DNA of 64,000 bases from Rhodocyclaceae bacterium (GTDB lineage: Bacteria > Pseudomonadota > Gammaproteobacteria > Burkholderiales > Rhodocyclaceae). The stretch spans positions 103,575-167,574 of the forward strand of contig VBWA01000019.1 of assembly GCA_006218025.1 (NCBI GenBank). Reading direction: 5' to 3'. Shown piece after piece: positions 24,354 to 34,745 of the stretch; positions within the stretch are counted from its first letter, which is position 1; each line of letters starts with the position of its first letter. A program made the position numbers and the translations under genes. The notes below the pieces were generated by a model. It was given only the letters and a program-made list of their open reading frames with translations, had not been told where the DNA came from and searched no databases.

Positions 24354-24408
24354 CAGGGACAGCAAGCCTCCGCTAGAATTCGGGCTTGCGCTAACTAAGG
24401 ACTCCGGC

Positions 24409-25107
24409 ATGAAACCGATCGCAATATTCCGTCATAGTCCCGGCGAGGGACCGGGCTATTTTGCCACATTCCTCGACCGCCATTCCCTGCCCTGGACGCT
24501 GTTCAAGGTCGATGAGGGCGTGTCGCCACCGCCGACTCCCGACGATTTTTCAGGGCTGTGCTTCATGGGCGGGCCGATGAGCGTGAATGACGACCTGCCA
24601 TGGATACCCCGGACGCTGGAACTGATTCGCAACGCCGACGCCAAAGGCATTCCGGTGATCGGCCATTGCCTCGGCGGGCAACTCATGGCCAAGGCCTTCG
24701 GCGGCACGGTGGGCCGCAACCCGGTCAAGGAAATCGGCTGGGGCGAGGTAAGCGCGACCGATGCGGCGAAGGATTGGCTGGACGACACCGCCCGCTTCGA
24801 GGCTTTCCACTGGCACGGCGAGACCTTCACGCTGCCGCCAGGCGCCACCCGCATTCTGCAAAGCTCCCACTGCGCCAATCAGGCCTTCGTGCGCGGTCCG
24901 CATCTGGGCATGCAATGCCACGTCGAGATGACGGATACCATGATCCGCAGTTGGTGCGAATTGTGGGCGGCGGAAAACGTTCCACCTTCGGCCTCGGTGC
25001 AGACGCCGGAGCAGATGGAGGAAAACATCGATGCGCGCATCGGCGCGATGCGCGCGGTGGCCGACCGGCTTTACACGCGCTGGATCGACGGCCTGCGCAA
25101 GGCCTGA
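24409..25107 (+). CDS. Class I glutamine amidotransferase-like protein
   Basis: A 232-residue type 1 glutamine amidotransferase. The nucleophile elbow is VIGHCLGGQLMA with the Cys, and the later triad His/Glu are in MQCHVEMT. GGPMSVNDD near residue 54 is also typical. Family members hydrolyse glutamine or act as GMP-synthase-like hydrolases of unclear substrate. TAAGGAC lies before the ATG. Its TGA stop is partly contributed by a dispersed repeat. It is divergent to nudL with very little intergenic space. Confidence 0.88.
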   Translation: MKPIAIFRHSPGEGPGYFATFLDRHSLPWTLFKVDEGVSPPPTPDDFSGLCFMGGPMSVNDDLPWIPRTLELIRNADAKGIPVIGHCLGGQLMAKAFGGTVGRNPVKEIGWGEVSATDAAKDWLDDTARFEAFHWHGETFTLPPGATRILQSSHCANQAFVRGPHLGMQCHVEMTDTMIRSWCELWAAENVPPSASVQTPEQMEENIDARIGAMRAVADRLYTRWIDGLRKA

Positions 25108-25133
25108 AAGTCGGCGCCGACGCGACGGCGAAT
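25106..25133 (+). repeat. Dispersed 28-bp element, copy F (plus orientation)
   Basis: Reads GAAAGTCGGCGCCGACG then CGACGGCGAAT. The central CTGG is changed to CCGA. It starts on the GA of the amidotransferase stop TGA, the same register as copy E. Confidence 0.75.
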
Positions 25134-25154
25134 CAAGCCCCAATAGCAACCAAT

Positions 25155-25207
25155 CCGCAGATGACGCAGATTTGCGCAGATATCTGCGTAATCCGCGAAA
25201 TCTGCGG
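25155..25207. repeat. Cluster of GCAGAT units in direct and inverted order
   Basis: GCAGAT occurs at 25157, 25166 and 25176 and in inverse at 25182 and 25200; the outer eight bases CCGCAGAT and ATCTGCGG are complementary. Similar short repeats are scattered in many proteobacterial genomes. It separates the amidotransferase and yajQ genes, which converge. Confidence 0.7.
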
Positions 25208-25216
25208 AAAACAGGA

Positions 25217-25711
25217 TCAATCGCGGAAATTGCCGTACTGCAAGGGGAAGTCGGTGATCGACTTCTTCACCAGCGCGATGACTTCCTGCAGCAGGTCGCG
25301 CTTGGCGCCGGTGACGCGCACGGCGTCGCCCTGAATGCTGGCTTGCACCTTGAGCTTGCTGTCCTTGATCATCTTGACGATCTTCTTCGCCAGCTCCTGC
25401 TCGATGCCGACCTTCATGGTCAACACCTGCTTGGACTTGTTGCCGCCCACCGACTGCACCGGCCCGTGGTCGAGCCGCTTGGTGCTTTCGCGTTCCTTCT
25501 TCTCCATCTCGGGGAAAAGGATGTCCTTGACCTGGCTGAGCTGGAATTCGGAATCGCCGTGGATGGTGATGGTCTTGTCCTTCTCGTTCAGCTCGGCCCG
25601 CGCCGAAGTGCCCTTGAAGTCATAGCGATTGCCGATGTGGCGCCCCGCCACATCCACGGCGTTCTTCAGGGCCACCAGATCTGCTTCGGAAGTGATGTCG
25701 AATGAAGGCAT
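25217..25711 (-). CDS. yajQ: YajQ-family nucleotide (cyclic di-GMP) binding protein
   Basis: A 164-residue protein starting MPSFDITSEADLVALKNAVD with the family-typical NRYDFKG segment and ending in the KSxTDFPLQYGNFR motif. Members bind cyclic di-GMP and interact with transcription factors in some pathogens; others bind tRNA or GTP. It is an independent unit reading toward the amidotransferase gene. A two-receiver diguanylate cyclase is encoded at 11205-12815. Confidence 0.95.
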   Translation of the reverse strand: MPSFDITSEADLVALKNAVDVAGRHIGNRYDFKGTSARAELNEKDKTITIHGDSEFQLSQVKDILFPEMEKKERESTKRLDHGPVQSVGGNKSKQVLTMKVGIEQELAKKIVKMIKDSKLKVQASIQGDAVRVTGAKRDLLQEVIALVKKSITDFPLQYGNFRD

Positions 25712-25726
25712 GCCGCTCTCCCCTGC

Positions 25727-26050
25727 TTATGCGAAATGGCAAACGTAGTGATAGGGCTCGCCGTTGACTTCGATCTCGAAGCTCGAATTGCCCGGCACCT
25801 TGAAGCTCTGGCCGGCGCCGCTGCTCTTCCAGTCCTCGCCCTTGATGCGATAGCGGCAGCCGCCGGAAACGCACTCCATGATTTCCGGCACGCCGGTGTT
25901 GAAGGTCAGGGTCGCCGGCAGGATCACGCCGACGCTCTTCTTCGTGCCGTCGGGGAAAGCCACGGTATGGCTGACGCACTTGCCGTCGAAATAGACGTTG
26001 GCCTTTTTGAACACGGAAACATTGTCGAACTCATTTTTCACTTCTGACAT
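25727..26050 (-). CDS. ppnP: Pyrimidine/purine nucleoside phosphorylase PpnP
   Basis: A 107-residue cupin-fold protein (DUF1255). The fragments [33 protein letters not shown] and the end YHYVCHFA match PpnP/YaiE. It phosphorolyses a range of nucleosides to base plus ribose 1-phosphate. The ATG at 26050 follows the DUF2788 gene stop by 1 nt, and an in-frame extension upstream lacks conservation. It is the middle of a three-gene minus-strand set with yajQ behind it. Confidence 0.92.
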   Translation of the reverse strand: MSEVKNEFDNVSVFKKANVYFDGKCVSHTVAFPDGTKKSVGVILPATLTFNTGVPEIMECVSGGCRYRIKGEDWKSSGAGQSFKVPGNSSFEIEVNGEPYHYVCHFA

Positions 26051-26051
26051 G

Positions 26052-26261
26052 TCAGATTCCCCACATTTTCTGGATGATGAACTTTGCGACAAAGCCGACC
26101 ATGCCGAAAGACAGTACGAAGAAGAGGATAAACGTCCCGAGCTTGCCCGCCTTGGATTTCCAGGCCAGCTCACCGATGATGAACAGCATGTACAGCATGA
26201 AGGCCCCGAGGCCGAAGGTCATGCCGAACTCTGTCAGTTGTTCCTCGGAAATGCCGAACAT
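26052..26261 (-). CDS. DUF2788 small membrane protein
   Basis: A 69-residue protein with two predicted transmembrane helices ([19 protein letters not shown] and [20 protein letters not shown]) joined by a short basic loop (KSKAGKLG). It matches DUF2788, which is conserved in betaproteobacteria and of unknown function. It starts 31 nt after the argG stop on the same strand and is immediately followed by ppnP. Confidence 0.85.
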   Translation of the reverse strand: MFGISEEQLTEFGMTFGLGAFMLYMLFIIGELAWKSKAGKLGTFILFFVLSFGMVGFVAKFIIQKMWGI

Positions 26262-26292
26262 CGGCCGCTTCCTTTTCTACTCTTGGTACCGG

Positions 26293-27528
<1,236 letters not shown>

Positions 27529-27538
27529 TGCTCTTCCT

Positions 27539-28462
27539 TCAGTCATTCACCCTGCCCAGGAGCAGGAATTCCATCAAAGCCTTCTGCACGTGCAGCCGAT
27601 TCTCCGCCTCGTCCCACACCACGCTTTGCGCGCCGTCGATCACCTCGGCGGCCACTTCCTCGCCGCGATGCGCCGGCAGGCAGTGCATGAATACGGCTTC
27701 GGGCTTTGCGGCGCGCATCATTTCGCCATCGACCTGCCAATCGGCGAAGTCGCGCAAGCGCTCATCGTTTTCGGCCTCGAAACCCATCGAGGTCCACACA
27801 TCGGTGGTCACCAGATCGGCGCCGCGCGCCGCATCCATCGGATCGGCGAATTCCTCGAAGTGGCCCGTGCCGTAGAGGCCGGCACGCTCCGGCTCGACCT
27901 CGTAACCCGGCGGCGTCGACACATGGACATTGAAGTCGAAGATTTCCGCCGCCTGCAGCCAGGTGTTGCAGACATTGTTCGAATCGCCGATCCAGGCCAC
28001 GGTACGACCCTGAATCGGCCCGCGGTGCTCGATGAAGGTGAAGATGTCGGCGAGGATCTGGCAGGGATGGTATTCGTTGGTCAGGCCGTTGATCACCGGC
28101 ACCCGCGAATGGCTGGCAAAGCGCTCGATGATCTCCTGCTCGAAGGTGCGGATCATGACGATGTCGCTCATGCGCGATATCACCTGCGCGGCGTCCTCCA
28201 CCGGCTCGCCGCGTCCAAGCTGCGAATCCCGCGTGTTCAGGTAGATCGCCGAGCCGCCCAGTTGCTGCATGCCGGCCTCGAAGGACAGGCGCGTGCGCGT
28301 GCTGGCCTTCTCGAAAATCATCACCAGCGTGCGATCCTGCAGCGGCCAATAGCGCTGGTAGGCCTTGAAGCGCGCCTTGATCGACCGGGTGCGCTCGAAG
28401 ACATGATCGAGCTCGGCGCGGGAGAGGTCTTTCAACTGCAGGAAATGCCGCGGCGCCGCCAT
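27539..28462 (-). CDS. argF: Ornithine carbamoyltransferase
   Basis: A 307-residue transcarbamoylase. The carbamoyl-phosphate motif STRTR is in [12 protein letters not shown], with HPCQ and the ornithine-binding HCLPAHRG. It makes citrulline from ornithine and carbamoyl phosphate. It follows argD by 2 nt and precedes argG by 10 nt, so one operon. Arginine repression or attenuation is likely to act at the argD leader. Confidence 0.97.
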   Translation of the reverse strand: MAAPRHFLQLKDLSRAELDHVFERTRSIKARFKAYQRYWPLQDRTLVMIFEKASTRTRLSFEAGMQQLGGSAIYLNTRDSQLGRGEPVEDAAQVISRMSDIVMIRTFEQEIIERFASHSRVPVINGLTNEYHPCQILADIFTFIEHRGPIQGRTVAWIGDSNNVCNTWLQAAEIFDFNVHVSTPPGYEVEPERAGLYGTGHFEEFADPMDAARGADLVTTDVWTSMGFEAENDERLRDFADWQVDGEMMRAAKPEAVFMHCLPAHRGEEVAAEVIDGAQSVVWDEAENRLHVQKALMEFLLLGRVND

Positions 28463-28464
28463 GA

Positions 28465-29637
28465 TCAGGCCCCGAGAAACTCTTTGATCAGCGACACCAG
28501 CGCGGCGACCAGCTCCGCGCCCTCGGCATCGCTCATCACCAGCGCCGGCAGCAGCCGCACCACCTTGTCGGCGGTGACGTTGATCAGCAGGCCCGCGTCC
28601 AGCGCGCGCGTGACCAGCTCGCCACAGGGACGATCCAGTTCGATGCCTATCATCAGGCCATCGCCGCGCACCTCGACAAAGCCGCTGACGCCGGACAAAC
28701 CGTTCCTCAGGCCGTCGCGAATCGCCTTGCCCAGCGTGTCCGCACGCGCCATAAGACCGTCGGCCTCGATCACGTCAAGTGTGGTCAATGCCGCGGCACA
28801 GGCCAGCGGATTGCCGCCGAAGGTGGATCCGTGGTTGCCCGGCTTGAACACGCCGGCGGCGCGTCCTGCGGCGAGGCAGGCGCCGATCGGCACGCCGGAA
28901 CCCAACCCCTTCGCCAAGGTCATGACGTCCGGAAGAATGCTGGCATGCTGATGGGCGAACCAGACTCCGGTGCGTCCGATGCCGCATTGCACCTCGTCGA
29001 CCATGAACAGCCAGTTCTTCCGGTCACAAATCTGCCGCAGCGCACGCATGAAATCATTGTGCGCAAGGTTGATGCCGCCTTCGCCCTGAATCGGCTCGAA
29101 CAGCACCGCAACGACGTTCGGATTGCGCGCGGCGACCTGCTCGATGGCAGCGAGGTCGTCGAACGGCACCCGCACGAAGCCGGAGACCAGCGGCTCGAAG
29201 CCGGCCTGCACCTTGCGGTTGCCGGTGGCGGAAAGCGTCGCCAGCGTGCGTCCGTGGAAGGCCTGCTCCATGACGATGATGGCGGGCTGTTCGATGCCCT
29301 GCTGGTGTCCATACATCCGCGCAAGTTTGATCGCGGCTTCGTTGGCCTCGCAGCCCGAGTTGCAGAAGAACACCTCGTCCATGCGCGATATCGCAGCGAG
29401 GCGATCGGAAGCCGCTTCAGCTTGGGTGATGCGATAAATGTTCGACACGTGCATGAGACGGCGGACCTGCTCGCTCAGCGCCTTCACCAAACGAGGGTGA
29501 TTGTGGCCCAGCGTATTTACCGCTATTCCGGCCAAGGCATCCAGGTAGGACTTGCCCTGCTCGTCGAACAACCGGCAACCCTGGCCATGGGAAAAGGCGA
29601 CCGGGAGCCGCCCGTAGGTATTCATCAAATGCGGCAT
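28465..29637 (-). CDS. argD: Acetylornithine aminotransferase
   Basis: A 390-residue class III aminotransferase. It starts MPHLMNTYGRLPVAFSHG, the family's usual start (ATG 29637 with GGAG 7 nt before it; the in-frame TTG at 29661 is rejected). The PLP Lys is in LAKGLGSGVPIGA, and the phosphate region FHGRTLATLSATG is present. It converts N-acetylglutamate semialdehyde to N-acetylornithine and may also serve in lysine synthesis. It heads the argDFG operon and is preceded by a terminator-like leader hairpin. Confidence 0.95.
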   Translation of the reverse strand: MPHLMNTYGRLPVAFSHGQGCRLFDEQGKSYLDALAGIAVNTLGHNHPRLVKALSEQVRRLMHVSNIYRITQAEAASDRLAAISRMDEVFFCNSGCEANEAAIKLARMYGHQQGIEQPAIIVMEQAFHGRTLATLSATGNRKVQAGFEPLVSGFVRVPFDDLAAIEQVAARNPNVVAVLFEPIQGEGGINLAHNDFMRALRQICDRKNWLFMVDEVQCGIGRTGVWFAHQHASILPDVMTLAKGLGSGVPIGACLAAGRAAGVFKPGNHGSTFGGNPLACAAALTTLDVIEADGLMARADTLGKAIRDGLRNGLSGVSGFVEVRGDGLMIGIELDRPCGELVTRALDAGLLINVTADKVVRLLPALVMSDAEGAELVAALVSLIKEFLGA

Positions 29638-29663
29638 GAAAGCACTCCGCGAAAAGCTCAACG

Positions 29664-29704
29664 CAAAAAAACATACGGCGGCCGAAGAGCAACGCGGCCG
29701 CCGT
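29664..29704 (-). promoter_or_regulatory. Terminator-like hairpin in the argD leader (possible attenuator)
   Basis: On the minus strand ACGGCGGCC pairs with GGCCGCCGT around a 12-nt loop, followed by ATG and seven T. It lies 27 nt upstream of the argD start and no minus-strand gene precedes it, so it is in the leader of argDFG itself. Confidence 0.6.
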
Positions 29705-29774
29705 GCTGGAAAACGACTCTATACTAAGTCAAAACTAGGCCCCTGTACAGAGTTGGAGAGCGGAGGATCCGGCG

Positions 29775-30536
29775 GTGAGGATGGCGGTTTTCAATCAGAA
29801 GGGCGGGGTCGGCAAGACGACCACGGCACTGAATCTAGCCGCCGCGCTGGCCCGCGATTCCACGCCGACGCTGTTGATCGACCTCGATCCCCAGGCGCAC
29901 CTGACGGCGATCCAAGGCCAGACGCCGGCCGAAGCCCGCCACAGCATATTCGCGCTCTATCAGGACAACCTGCCGCTGGAGGAACTGGCGGTCGTCTGGG
30001 AAGGCGTCGGTCGCCTGATCCCGGCGCACGCAGAACTGATCAAGGTCGATTCGATATTCGGCAAGGGGCCGGCCATCCTCAACCGCCTCAACTCGGGCCT
30101 GCAGACGCTCGAAGCATCCGGCGGCGAAAGCATGGCGATTATCGATTGCTGCCCGTTCCTCGGCGTGCTTTCCCTCAACGCGATTTTTGCCTCCGACCGG
30201 ATACTGGTTCCCGTGGCATCGGACTATCTCTCCTTGCGCGGCGCCCTGCAGATCGAACACACCTTGAAGGCGCTGGAACCCGTACTCAAGCGGCGCATCG
30301 AGCGCCGCTACTTGCTGACGCGATTTGACCGGCGACGCAAGATGAGCTTTGACATTCAGGAACGGCTAAGAAAGCAATTCGGGGCAGAATTGTGCGAGAC
30401 AGTGATTTCGGAAAACGTGGCGATTGCCGAAGCCCCGGCGATGAGCCTGGATATCTTCGGCCACAGTCCGACCAGCCGCGGAGCGCAGGACTATCTGGCG
30501 TTGATGGGGGAATTGCGCGCCGCGCGATTCGTCTGA
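29775..30536 (+). CDS. ParA/MinD-family ATPase
   Basis: A 253-residue deviant Walker A ATPase (FNQKGGVGKTTT). The switch regions are DLDPQAH and DCCP; the usual downstream ParB is missing. The gene starts at GTG 29775, with GGAGG 8 nt before it; ATG at 29781 would be 14 nt away. It is divergent from argD and not near a replication origin. ParA family proteins position plasmids, chromosomes, flagella or other cargo; which applies here is unknown. A small conserved gene on the opposite strand follows it. Confidence 0.85.
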   Translation: MRMAVFNQKGGVGKTTTALNLAAALARDSTPTLLIDLDPQAHLTAIQGQTPAEARHSIFALYQDNLPLEELAVVWEGVGRLIPAHAELIKVDSIFGKGPAILNRLNSGLQTLEASGGESMAIIDCCPFLGVLSLNAIFASDRILVPVASDYLSLRGALQIEHTLKALEPVLKRRIERRYLLTRFDRRRKMSFDIQERLRKQFGAELCETVISENVAIAEAPAMSLDIFGHSPTSRGAQDYLALMGELRAARFV

Positions 30537-30587
30537 CGGCACGAAAAAAACGCCGCAATCCAAACCAGGCCGAGGCCTGGCCAAACC

Positions 30588-30809
30588 TCAGCGAACAATC
30601 AGGTTTGCGACTTCCTCGAAGCTCGCCACCGGTACGCGGACGCTGCCGTGATGGCAAATACATTCAATGATCTGGCAACCGTGGTAGACCTGCCGCAGCT
30701 TGCCTTGAGCCTCGTGCTCGTCGCGGCCATGAATCATCAAATTATCCACAACCACGCCTTGGCGGGTGCGGATACGGAATGCATATTTTTTGAACTGATG
30801 GGATTGCAT
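30588..30809 (-). CDS. Small conserved hypothetical protein
   Basis: A 73-residue basic protein (MQSHQFKKYAFRIRTRQG, HGRDEHEAQGKLRQVYHGC). I recall similar short proteins in Rhodocyclales, but no function. It ends with a hydrophobic VANLIV segment. It converges with the ParA gene, leaving a 51-nt spacer. The region upstream (30810-31026) has an AT-rich promoter-like stretch and no further gene. Confidence 0.6.
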   Translation of the reverse strand: MQSHQFKKYAFRIRTRQGVVVDNLMIHGRDEHEAQGKLRQVYHGCQIIECICHHGSVRVPVASFEEVANLIVR

Positions 30810-31026
30810 GAAACCCCTTTCACTTCAATGAGGTCTGAAGATTATATGCAGTGACTTCAGCAAACTCAACCTATTTAGCTAATTTAGCTGAATATTTCAA
30901 GAAACCTTATGCCAATCGTGACTTTTTGCGCAGTTGCACACAAAAAACAGCATTGCGGAGCTTCGTCAGAGGCTGCTGCCGAACCAACCGGCGCTAAGCG
31001 CGGCAGCCGTACCTAAAACCTAAAAC

Positions 31027-31057
31027 AAAAAAAGGCTGCCTCGGAAGGCAGCCTTTT
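31027..31057 (-). terminator. Rho-independent terminator of rpsT
   Basis: GGCTGCC, loop TCGGAA, GGCAGCC. On the minus strand it ends in a run of seven T (rc of 31027-31033). It lies 30 nt after the rpsT stop. Confidence 0.9.
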
Positions 31058-31086
31058 CGTTTGGAGCGTGTAACGGCGTGCGAGGC

Positions 31087-31347
31087 TCAGAGCGCCTTGA
31101 TGGCTGCCGACAGGCGGCTTTTCGAACGCGCGGCGAGGTTCTTGTGCACGATGTTCTTGTCGGCGATCGAGTCGATAATCGGCTGCGATTCCTTGAACAC
31201 TGCCTGCGCAGCGCTCTTGTCGCCAGCGTCGATCGCCTTGCGCACCTTCTTGATTGCGGTGCGCAACGTCGAACGCAGGCTCATGTTGTGAGCACGCTGT
31301 TCGGTCGCCTGACGGGCGCGTTTGCGGGCTTGGACGGTATTGGCCAT
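31087..31347 (-). CDS. rpsT: 30S ribosomal protein S20
   Basis: An 86-residue, strongly basic protein ([34 protein letters not shown]) matching bacterial S20 throughout. It binds 16S rRNA during early 30S assembly. It is a single-gene unit on the minus strand, divergent from murJ (spacing about 100 nt), with its own terminator. S20 translation is autoregulated in E. coli; no specific leader structure was identified here. Confidence 0.97.
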   Translation of the reverse strand: MANTVQARKRARQATEQRAHNMSLRSTLRTAIKKVRKAIDAGDKSAAQAVFKESQPIIDSIADKNIVHKNLAARSKSRLSAAIKAL

Positions 31348-31451
31348 GTGTCGATATCCGGTAGATCTTGGGAAAGGGCGAGATTATAAGGGGGTCTTCC
31401 CCCCATTGCAAGCGGCTTCTGTCAGCCGCTTACCGGATACCATATCCGCAA

Positions 31452-32987
31452 ATGAATCTGCTCCGTGCTTTGGCCACCGTCAGCGGGATGACCCTGCTGT
31501 CCCGCATCCTGGGCTTCGTCCGCGACTTCGTCATTGCCAGGAGCTTCGGCGCCGGCATGATGACCGACGCCTTCTTCGTCGCCTTCAGGCTGCCCAACCT
31601 GCTGCGCCGCCTGTTTGCCGAGGGTGCCTTCTCCCAGGCATTCGTCCCCATCCTCGCCGAATACCGCAACCGTCGCGGCGAAAGCGAGACGAAAACGCTC
31701 GTCGATCGCGTCGCCAGCGTATTGTTCCTGATCCTGATCGTCGTCAGCGCACTCGGCATGGCCGCGGCACCCCTGCTGATCGCCGTCACGGCGCCCGGCT
31801 TCAGCGCCGATGCCGAAAAGTTCCAGCTGACCGTCGAACTGACGCGCATCACCTTTCCCTACATCCTGTTCATGTCGCTGGTGGCGATGGCCGCCGGCAT
31901 CCTGAACACCTGGAGCCGGTTTGCCCTGCCCGCCTTCACGCCGGTCCTGCTGAACCTGTCTTTCATAAGCATGGCGCTCTTCGCCGCGCCCTGGTTCGAC
32001 CCGCCGGTGATGGCGCTGGCCTGGGCAGTTTTTATCGGCGGCGCGCTGCAACTTGGAATCCAGCTTCCCGCCCTGGCCAGGATCGGCATGCTGCCGCGCT
32101 TCGACCCGGTCTGGCGCGATGAGGGTGTGCGCAGAATCTTCAAGCTGATGGCGCCCGCGGTGCTGGGTGTTTCCGTGGCCCAGATCAGCCTGCTGATCAA
32201 CACCATCTTCGCCTCCTTCCTCGAGAGCGGCAGCGTCTCATGGCTTTACTATGCGGATCGCATGATGGAGTTCCCCGCCGGCCTGCTCGGAGCGGCGCTG
32301 GGCACCATCTTGCTGCCGAGTCTGGCGAAAACACATGCCGGCGGCAGGACCGAGGACTTTTCGGCATTGCTCGACTGGGGCCTGCGCCTGACCCTGATGC
32401 TGACTCTGCCCGCGTCTCTGGCGCTGGCGATGCTGGCGACCCCCCTGCTGTCCACCCTGTTTCAATACGGCGCGTTTGCCGCCGCCGACGTGCTGCGCAC
32501 CCGCGAAGCGCTGGTCGCCTATTCGATCGGCCTGACCGGACTGATCCTGGTCAAGGTGCTGGCGCCCGGCTTCTATGCCCGGCAGGACATTCGCACGCCG
32601 GTAAAGATCGCCCTCGTCACGCTGGCGCTGACGCAGATGATGAACATCGCCTTCATCGGCTGGCTCAAGCATGCCGGTCTGGCCCTGTCCATCGGCCTGG
32701 CCTCCTGCTTCAATGCCGCTATGCTCTGGCGCGGCTTGCGGCAGCGGGGTGTCTATCAGCCCCTGGCGGGCTGGGGAATGTTCATGCTGAAACTCATGGC
32801 CGCGCTGGTCGTTCTCGGGAGCGTGTTGTGGTTTGCGGCCGACAGGGATGCCGCGTGGCTGGCGATGAGCGGCAGCCAGCGCGTGCTGCGGCTGTCAGCC
32901 CTGGTCCTGGGAGGAATCGCCGCCTACTTCGCCACCCTGTGGCTGCTGGGTTTCCGGCTGCGCGATTTCCGCCGCAAAGCGGGCTGA
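31452..32987 (+). CDS. murJ: Lipid II flippase MurJ
   Basis: A 511-residue membrane protein beginning [25 protein letters not shown], the conserved MurJ start, with [21 protein letters not shown] and about 14 hydrophobic segments. It flips lipid II across the inner membrane for peptidoglycan synthesis. The ATG at 31452 is chosen for the conserved N-terminus; the upstream frame is not conserved. It is next to rpsT, a common arrangement in beta- and gammaproteobacteria. Its stop abuts the ggt stop with no spacer, so transcripts converge without a visible terminator. Confidence 0.96.
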   Translation: MNLLRALATVSGMTLLSRILGFVRDFVIARSFGAGMMTDAFFVAFRLPNLLRRLFAEGAFSQAFVPILAEYRNRRGESETKTLVDRVASVLFLILIVVSALGMAAAPLLIAVTAPGFSADAEKFQLTVELTRITFPYILFMSLVAMAAGILNTWSRFALPAFTPVLLNLSFISMALFAAPWFDPPVMALAWAVFIGGALQLGIQLPALARIGMLPRFDPVWRDEGVRRIFKLMAPAVLGVSVAQISLLINTIFASFLESGSVSWLYYADRMMEFPAGLLGAALGTILLPSLAKTHAGGRTEDFSALLDWGLRLTLMLTLPASLALAMLATPLLSTLFQYGAFAAADVLRTREALVAYSIGLTGLILVKVLAPGFYARQDIRTPVKIALVTLALTQMMNIAFIGWLKHAGLALSIGLASCFNAAMLWRGLRQRGVYQPLAGWGMFMLKLMAALVVLGSVLWFAADRDAAWLAMSGSQRVLRLSALVLGGIAAYFATLWLLGFRLRDFRRKAG

Positions 32988-34745
32988 TCAGTCCCCGTGC
33001 GCGACGCCTTCGCGGCGCGGGTCGACCGCACCGACCCAGCCGTCGGCGGTACGCACGATCAAATGCAGACCGCTGGTCATCTCGATTCGGATTACCTCAT
33101 GTCCGCGTCGTTCGAGTTCCAACGCCAGGGCTTCAGGCACGCGGCCGCGCTCGACTTCCGTCGCTCCATTCCGGTTGCCGACATGGGGCAGGGCAAGCAC
33201 CGCCGCCGGCTCCTGCCGTCCATCGAGCAGCGCGACGAGGGTGCGCGCGACATAGTTGATGATCCGGCTGCCTCCCGGCGAACCCAGCACGGCATGGAGC
33301 CGTCCGCCGGCATCGAAGACCAGCGTGGGCGCCATCGAAGACAAGGGGCGCTTGCCCGGTTCCAGACGATTGGCCACCGGCTTGCCATCGCGTTCGGCAG
33401 TGAGTGAAAAATCGGTAAGCTGATTGTTGAGCAGGAAGCCCCCTACCTGGATGCGACTGCCGAAGGCGCTTTCGATCGAACTGGTCAGAGCCACCGCATT
33501 ACCCGCCCGATCGACGATTGAAACGTGCGTGGTCGCAGGCAACTCCGGCGCATCGTCATCGGCCTGCGCGTGGCCGGCCGGAAGCGTCCCCGGTGCCGCG
33601 ATACCCATGCTGCGTCGGCGATCGATCAGACGTGCGCGTTGCGCCAGATACTCAGGTCGCAGCAGTTCGCGCTGGGGTACCGCAACAAAATCCGGGTCGG
33701 CCAGGTAGCGCGCCCGATCCGCGTAGGCAAGTCGTCCGGCCTCGGCAAACAGATGGACAGCATCCGCTGAAGAGGAATCCGCCGGCGCCATTTCGGTACG
33801 TTCGAGCAAGCCCAACATCTGCAGGACACCAAGACCTCCGGATGAAGGCGGTGGCATGCCGCAGATGCGCCACCGGCGATAGGGGCCGCAAACCGCATCG
33901 CGCACGATTGGCCTGTAGCCATTCATGTCGGCCGCCGTCAGCGTGCCTCCGCGCCGGGCTAGCTCCGCGGCGATGCGCTCGGCTACCGCGCCACTATGCA
34001 AGGCATTCGCGCCACCCGCCGCAATGCCACGCAGGGTCGCGGCAAACTCCAGGTTGCGCAGGATTTCGCCGACCGGCCTGGCCTCGCCGTTTTCCTGATA
34101 ATAGAGCGCACGCGCTGCCGCATCGCGGCGCAGCAGCGGGTCGTCGCTGAGCATCAGGTGCAGGCGCGGCGAGATGGCAAAGCCGTTTTCCGCGAGGCGA
34201 ATCGCCGGCCGGAAAAGCCGTTCCCATTTCAGCTTGCCGTGGCGTCGATGCGCCGCTTCGAGCATGGTCACCAGACCGGGCACGCCGACTGCCTTGCCCG
34301 TCCCCAGTATCTCAGAAAACGTCGCCAGACTTCCGTCTGCGTGCCGTGTAAAGTCGGCGCTGGCGGCACGGGGCGCCGTCTCACGGCCATCCCAGGCCGA
34401 GATATGTTTGCGCCGCGAGTCCCAGTGCAACAGGAAGCCGCCGCCGCCGATGCCCGACGATTGCGGCTCGACCAGGTTCAATACCCATTGCGCGGCGATC
34501 GCGGCATCCAGCGCGTTGCCGCCGAGTTGCAGGATTTCCGCCGCAGCGTCGGTTGCGTAGGCATTTGCGGTGACCGCCATGAAACCGGTGCTGGTCACCG
34601 CCGGACGTGGCACGAAACCGCTGGCCGCCTCCGGCTGCCCGGCCTGCGCCCACACTCTTGCAGCGCCTGCCAGAATGGCCAGCACCAAGAAAAAACGGGC
34701 AGCCCGCAGGCTGCCCGTTTGATCAAACGTATTGCGAAGAATCAC
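32988..34745 (-). CDS. ggt: Gamma-glutamyltransferase (exported)
   Basis: A 585-residue enzyme precursor. The N-terminus is a signal peptide ([22 protein letters not shown]). The large-subunit substrate site RETAPRAA is near residue 125. The autocleavage/nucleophile Thr is in [15 protein letters not shown], giving the two-subunit enzyme, and GSPGGSRI binds the gamma-glutamyl group. It degrades glutathione and gamma-glutamyl peptides in the periplasm. A copy of the dispersed 28-bp element lies in frame at 34349-34376. The GTG start at 34745 is uncertain: it overlaps the hppA stop, and the hppA terminator codes for part of the signal peptide. GTG at 34685 is an alternative. Confidence 0.9.
   Translation of the reverse strand: MILRNTFDQTGSLRAARFFLVLAILAGAARVWAQAGQPEAASGFVPRPAVTSTGFMAVTANAYATDAAAEILQLGGNALDAAIAAQWVLNLVEPQSSGIGGGGFLLHWDSRRKHISAWDGRETAPRAASADFTRHADGSLATFSEILGTGKAVGVPGLVTMLEAAHRRHGKLKWERLFRPAIRLAENGFAISPRLHLMLSDDPLLRRDAAARALYYQENGEARPVGEILRNLEFAATLRGIAAGGANALHSGAVAERIAAELARRGGTLTAADMNGYRPIVRDAVCGPYRRWRICGMPPPSSGGLGVLQMLGLLERTEMAPADSSSADAVHLFAEAGRLAYADRARYLADPDFVAVPQRELLRPEYLAQRARLIDRRRSMGIAAPGTLPAGHAQADDDAPELPATTHVSIVDRAGNAVALTSSIESAFGSRIQVGGFLLNNQLTDFSLTAERDGKPVANRLEPGKRPLSSMAPTLVFDAGGRLHAVLGSPGGSRIINYVARTLVALLDGRQEPAAVLALPHVGNRNGATEVERGRVPEALALELERRGHEVIRIEMTSGLHLIVRTADGWVGAVDPRREGVAHGD
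34349..34376 (+). repeat. Dispersed 28-bp element, copy G, inside ggt
   Basis: Reads TAAAGTCGGCGCTGG then CGGCACGGGGCGC. In the ggt frame it encodes about [10 protein letters not shown], just after the conserved RET, without a stop codon. Confidence 0.75.
34686..34720 (-). terminator. Rho-independent terminator of hppA, inside the ggt 5' end
   Basis: AACGGGCAGCC pairs with GGCTGCCCGTT around CGCA; the minus strand continues in TTTTTT. It lies about 25 nt after the hppA stop and within the predicted ggt signal-peptide codons. Confidence 0.85.

Noticed and set aside
30971..31008. GGCTGC...GCAGCC stem before the rpsT terminator, considered as an attC-like site
   Set aside because: The boxes GTTRRRY and RYYYAAC are absent at the ends and the stem is short with a large asymmetric loop.
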